Part shown: piece after piece, positions 61,702 through 64,000 of the stretch
How positions within the stretch are numbered: the first letter of the stretch is position 1
Layout of the letters: every line of letters begins with the position of its first letter
NCBI RefSeq assembly: GCF_000153225.1
Contig: NZ_CH724148.1
Location: forward strand, 686,640-750,639
Direction of reading: 5' to 3'
Source: Polaribacter irgensii 23-P
Lineage (GTDB): Bacteria > Bacteroidota > Bacteroidia > Flavobacteriales > Flavobacteriaceae
Length of the DNA stretch: 64,000 nt
Program-made: the position numbers and the translations under genes
The notes under the pieces: generated by a model
The model's database searches: none
What the model saw: the letters and a program-made list of their open reading frames with translations, nothing else
What the model was told of the DNA's origin: nothing

Positions 61702-62286
61702 ATGAAATTTAATTTTAAGGAAATATTCACAGCCTTTATGGTTTTATTTGCGGTGATAGATATTATCGGTAACATCCCTATTATCATAGATTTACGAAAA
61801 AAAGTAGGACATATTCAGTCTGAAAAAGCATCTGTAATTGCAGGTGTTATCATGATTGTATTTCTTTTTTTGGGCCAAAGTTTATTAACTTTAATAGGAA
61901 TCGATGTAAATTCCTTTGCCGTTGCCGGTTCTTTTATCTTATTTTTTATTGCGTTAGAAATGATTTTAGGCATCACATTATACAAAGATGATTCTGGTTC
62001 CGCACCTATTACCGCAACCGTTTTTCCTTTGGCTTTTCCACTAATTGCTGGTCCTGGAAGCTTAACAACCTTACTTTCTTTGCGGGCAGAGTTTTATATA
62101 GAAAATATCATTGTTGCCGTACTCTTAAATGTAGCTTTAATCTATATTGTATTGAAAACGTCTTCAAAAATAGAGCGCATCATCGGGCCCAACGGAATTC
62201 AAATTATTAGAAAGATTTTTGGAGTTATATTGTTAGCGATTTCGGTAAAACTTTTTGCTCAGAATATTAAAGCCTTATTTATTTAA
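61702..62286 (+). CDS. MarC family membrane protein
   Basis: 194 residues, six hydrophobic segments, with the family patterns FMVLFAVIDIIGNIPIIID, FPLAFPLIAGPGSLTTLLSL and IIRKIFGVILLAISVKLF. The MarC family was once linked to multiple antibiotic resistance but has no proven transport substrate. A weak promoter (TTGG, TAATTTCG at 61676-61683) precedes it. The FAD protein gene follows after one base. Confidence 0.9.
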   Translation: MKFNFKEIFTAFMVLFAVIDIIGNIPIIIDLRKKVGHIQSEKASVIAGVIMIVFLFLGQSLLTLIGIDVNSFAVAGSFILFFIALEMILGITLYKDDSGSAPITATVFPLAFPLIAGPGSLTTLLSLRAEFYIENIIVAVLLNVALIYIVLKTSSKIERIIGPNGIQIIRKIFGVILLAISVKLFAQNIKALFI

Positions 62287-62287
62287 T

Positions 62288-62914
62288 ATGAATTTTGATG
62301 CACTTATTATAGGCGGTGGTGTTGCTGGTTTACAATGTGCGTTAATATTGGGGTCTGCAAGAGAAAAACCTTTTGCAATTCAAAAGAATATTGCCATTAT
62401 CGCACATCAAAAAGCTTCACACTTACAAAACGCATTGTTCAACAATGTTTTAGGGTTGTCTCCTAATACGATTGGTAAAGATATTTTAGTCTCTGGCAAA
62501 CAACAATTGGCAACAGAATATCCTTGGATCTCTCAAATAGAAAATGAAAAAGTAATTTCAATAGTACATGCTGCTGATCTTTATGAAGTAACCACAAATA
62601 AAGGAATGTACATCGCTAAAATAATAATTATCGCCTTAAACTACTCAAAACCTCTCACCATAAAAGGTTTGAACGACTTTATAGGACCGCACCAAAAAGC
62701 AAATCCCGAAAAGGATAGAATTCAACTTAAAAACACAAATTATTTTATACAGAAAGGGATGTATTGTTGTGGCACTATTGCCGGATGTAGAAGTCAATTT
62801 GCAATTGCTGCAGGGAGCGGAGCGGCAGTTGCAACCGATATTTTAACACTTTGGAATGATGGAAACCATGTTAAAATCCATGACAAAATAGATTTAAAAA
62901 ACCCAACTAACTAA
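62288..62914 (+). CDS. Short FAD-dependent oxidoreductase, thioredoxin-reductase-like
   Basis: 208 residues from the ATG at 62288. The FAD-binding GxGxxG (DALIIGGGVAGLQCALILG) is at the start and the C-terminal FAD helix (MYCCGTIAGCRSQFAIAAGSGAAVA) at the end, as in thioredoxin reductases. The central NADPH domain and the CxxC are missing, so at two-thirds length it holds only a FAD half-fold. It may accept electrons from another protein or act as a regulator. It is coupled to marC (one base). Confidence 0.8.
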   Translation: MNFDALIIGGGVAGLQCALILGSAREKPFAIQKNIAIIAHQKASHLQNALFNNVLGLSPNTIGKDILVSGKQQLATEYPWISQIENEKVISIVHAADLYEVTTNKGMYIAKIIIIALNYSKPLTIKGLNDFIGPHQKANPEKDRIQLKNTNYFIQKGMYCCGTIAGCRSQFAIAAGSGAAVATDILTLWNDGNHVKIHDKIDLKNPTN

Positions 62915-62925
62915 TTGGGTTTTTT
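62896..62925. terminator. Bidirectional terminator, FAD protein gene and glmS
   Basis: Perfect 11-bp stem AAAAAACCCAA (62896-62906) with TTGGGTTTTTT (62915-62925), 8-base loop containing the stop codon of the FAD gene. Confidence 0.85.
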
Positions 62926-62943
62926 AGATAAAATGACTGTAAA

Positions 62944-64000
62944 TTACTCTACCGTAACTGATTTCGCTAAATTTCTTGGTTGGTCTACATTCTTATTTAA
63001 CATGACGGCAATGTGATAAGAAAGTAATTGAAAAGGAATAGTCGTTAACAAAGGTGTCAACGCCTCGGCGGTCTCCGGAATCTCAATTACATGATCTGCA
63101 ATTTCTCTTACTTGAGTATCGCCTTCCGTAACAATTGCAATAATTTTCCCGGCTCTCGATTTAATTTCTTGAATGTTACTTACTACTTTTTCATAGTGTC
63201 CTTTACTCGTTGCAATCACAAAGATTGGCATATTTTCATCGATTAAAGCAATTGGACCGTGTTTCATTTCAGCCGCAGGATATCCCTCTGCATGAATGTA
63301 TGAAATTTCCTTTAATTTTAAAGCTCCCTCTAAGGCTACTGGAAAATTAAAACCTCTGCCAAGGTATAAACAATTCGTTGCATTTTTGTAAACCGCAGCA
63401 ATCTCCTTTACTTTATCTTCTATCTTTAACAATGCCTCTATCTTCTTAGGAATGAGCTGCATTTCCTGCATAAACTCACGAAGCTGAGGTTTAGAAATTT
63501 CTCCTTTTTTAGAGGCTAATTTTAATGCGATCAGCGTTAAAAGTGTAATTTGTGTGGTAAATGCTTTTGTAGACGCTACCCCAATTTCTGGTCCTGCATG
63601 TGTATATGCGCCCGCGTGTGTTTCTCTTGCAATCGAAGATCCTACAACATTACAAATACCAAAAACAAAAGCACCTTTGGCTTTTGCTAATTTTATAGCA
63701 GCTAATGTATCTGCAGTTTCACCAGATTGTGAAATCGCAATTACCACATCTTTCGACGTTATTATTGGATTTCTATACCTAAATTCTGAGGCATATTCTA
63801 CCTCTACGGGTATGCGAGCCTTGTCTTCAATAAGATATTCTCCCACCAATCCTGCGTGCCAAGAAGTACCACAAGCAACGATAATGATGCGCTCTGCATT
63901 TAAAAACCTATTTATATTGTCGTCGATACCAGACAATCTTATAATTCCTTCATCTGCCAGCATTCTACCGCGATACGTGTCTATAATCGCTTTGGGCTGT
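62944..64000 (-). CDS. glmS: Glucosamine-6-phosphate synthase, C-terminal part (start outside window)
   Basis: The frame is open to the window edge (QPKAIIDTYRGRML ...), so about 352 C-terminal residues are visible and the glutaminase domain lies outside. Two SIS isomerase domains are seen: IIVACGTSWHAGLVGEYL, AISQSGETADTLAAIKLAKA and SSTKAFTTQ-like GVASTKAFTTQITLL; then NCLYLGRGFNFPVALEGALK and EGYPAAEMKHGPIALID. The end PRNLAKSVTVE is the family C-terminus. It makes glucosamine 6-phosphate from fructose 6-phosphate and glutamine for peptidoglycan and lipopolysaccharide. Confidence 0.96.
   Translation of the reverse strand, partial: QPKAIIDTYRGRMLADEGIIRLSGIDDNINRFLNAERIIIVACGTSWHAGLVGEYLIEDKARIPVEVEYASEFRYRNPIITSKDVVIAISQSGETADTLAAIKLAKAKGAFVFGICNVVGSSIARETHAGAYTHAGPEIGVASTKAFTTQITLLTLIALKLASKKGEISKPQLREFMQEMQLIPKKIEALLKIEDKVKEIAAVYKNATNCLYLGRGFNFPVALEGALKLKEISYIHAEGYPAAEMKHGPIALIDENMPIFVIATSKGHYEKVVSNIQEIKSRAGKIIAIVTEGDTQVREIADHVIEIPETAEALTPLLTTIPFQLLSYHIAVMLNKNVDQPRNLAKSVTVE

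Overview
The window is a 64 kb, AT-rich, gene-dense piece of a chromosome from a member of the Bacteroidota, most likely a marine Flavobacteriaceae (Polaribacter/Tenacibaculum-like). The evidence is the gliding/type IX secretion translocon SprA in the order ruvA-sprA-gcvH-vanZ-tonB, GLPGLI and DUF5686 proteins, a type IX C-terminal sorting domain, a NrdB that carries an ATP-cone, and promoters of the Bacteroidota form (TTTG about 20 bases before TAnnTTTG) ahead of many genes. No rRNA, tRNA, CRISPR array, phage or insertion-sequence transposase was seen.

Layout. 1-5.4 kb: an accessory, repetitive locus on the minus strand. It holds three tandem modules, each a small secreted Cys-bearing peptide gene, a hairpin and a GLPGLI gene, followed by a TonB-receptor-like outer-membrane protein that runs off the window. 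Only one of the three peptide genes is intact. A remnant of an XRE regulator ends this part. 5.4-9 kb: succinate dehydrogenase (cytochrome b, SdhA, SdhB). 9-17 kb: a BNR-repeat secreted protein, a DEAD-box helicase, an M24 aminopeptidase, an alpha/beta hydrolase and an AhpD-like protein. 17-21 kb: a TonB-dependent receptor divergent from a MocR-type PLP regulator. 20.6-22 kb: two tandem DUF2975 membrane proteins with an XRE regulator. 22-24.3 kb: tadA and dxs. 24.3-25.9 kb: a small graveyard with a nonsense-split lipoprotein and a shrunken BNR/T9SS gene. 25.9-30.5 kb: dGTPase and ribonucleotide reductase NrdA/NrdB. 30.8-35.6 kb: heme A synthase, MoaE, DUF3817, MoaD and a DUF5686 outer-membrane protein. 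35.8-39.2 kb: a tight three-gene operon of RimK-like ATP-grasp ligase, GCS2 ligase and N-formylglutamate-amidohydrolase-like enzyme, probably making an unknown peptide-like metabolite. 39.4-51 kb: malic enzyme/phosphotransacetylase, ruvA, sprA, gcvH, vanZ-like, tonB. 51.4-54.1 kb: a MORN-like secreted protein, tsaB, TolC. 54.3-59.3 kb: a cytochrome oxidase assembly and subunit operon (cyoE, two subunit III genes, subunit IV, a SCO-like protein, SCO, DUF420, a small CxxC membrane protein). 59.6-64 kb: a left-handed beta-helix acyltransferase, deoC, DUF3109, MarC, a short FAD protein and the C-terminal part of glmS.

How the genes work together: sdh, the cox/cyoE genes and heme A synthase point to aerobic respiration. 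SprA, the T9SS-tagged remnant and the TonB/receptor genes serve the outer membrane. Nrd and dGTPase act on dNTP pools. The parts least explained by known biology are the peptide/GLPGLI modules at the left end and the RimK/GCS2/amidohydrolase operon.
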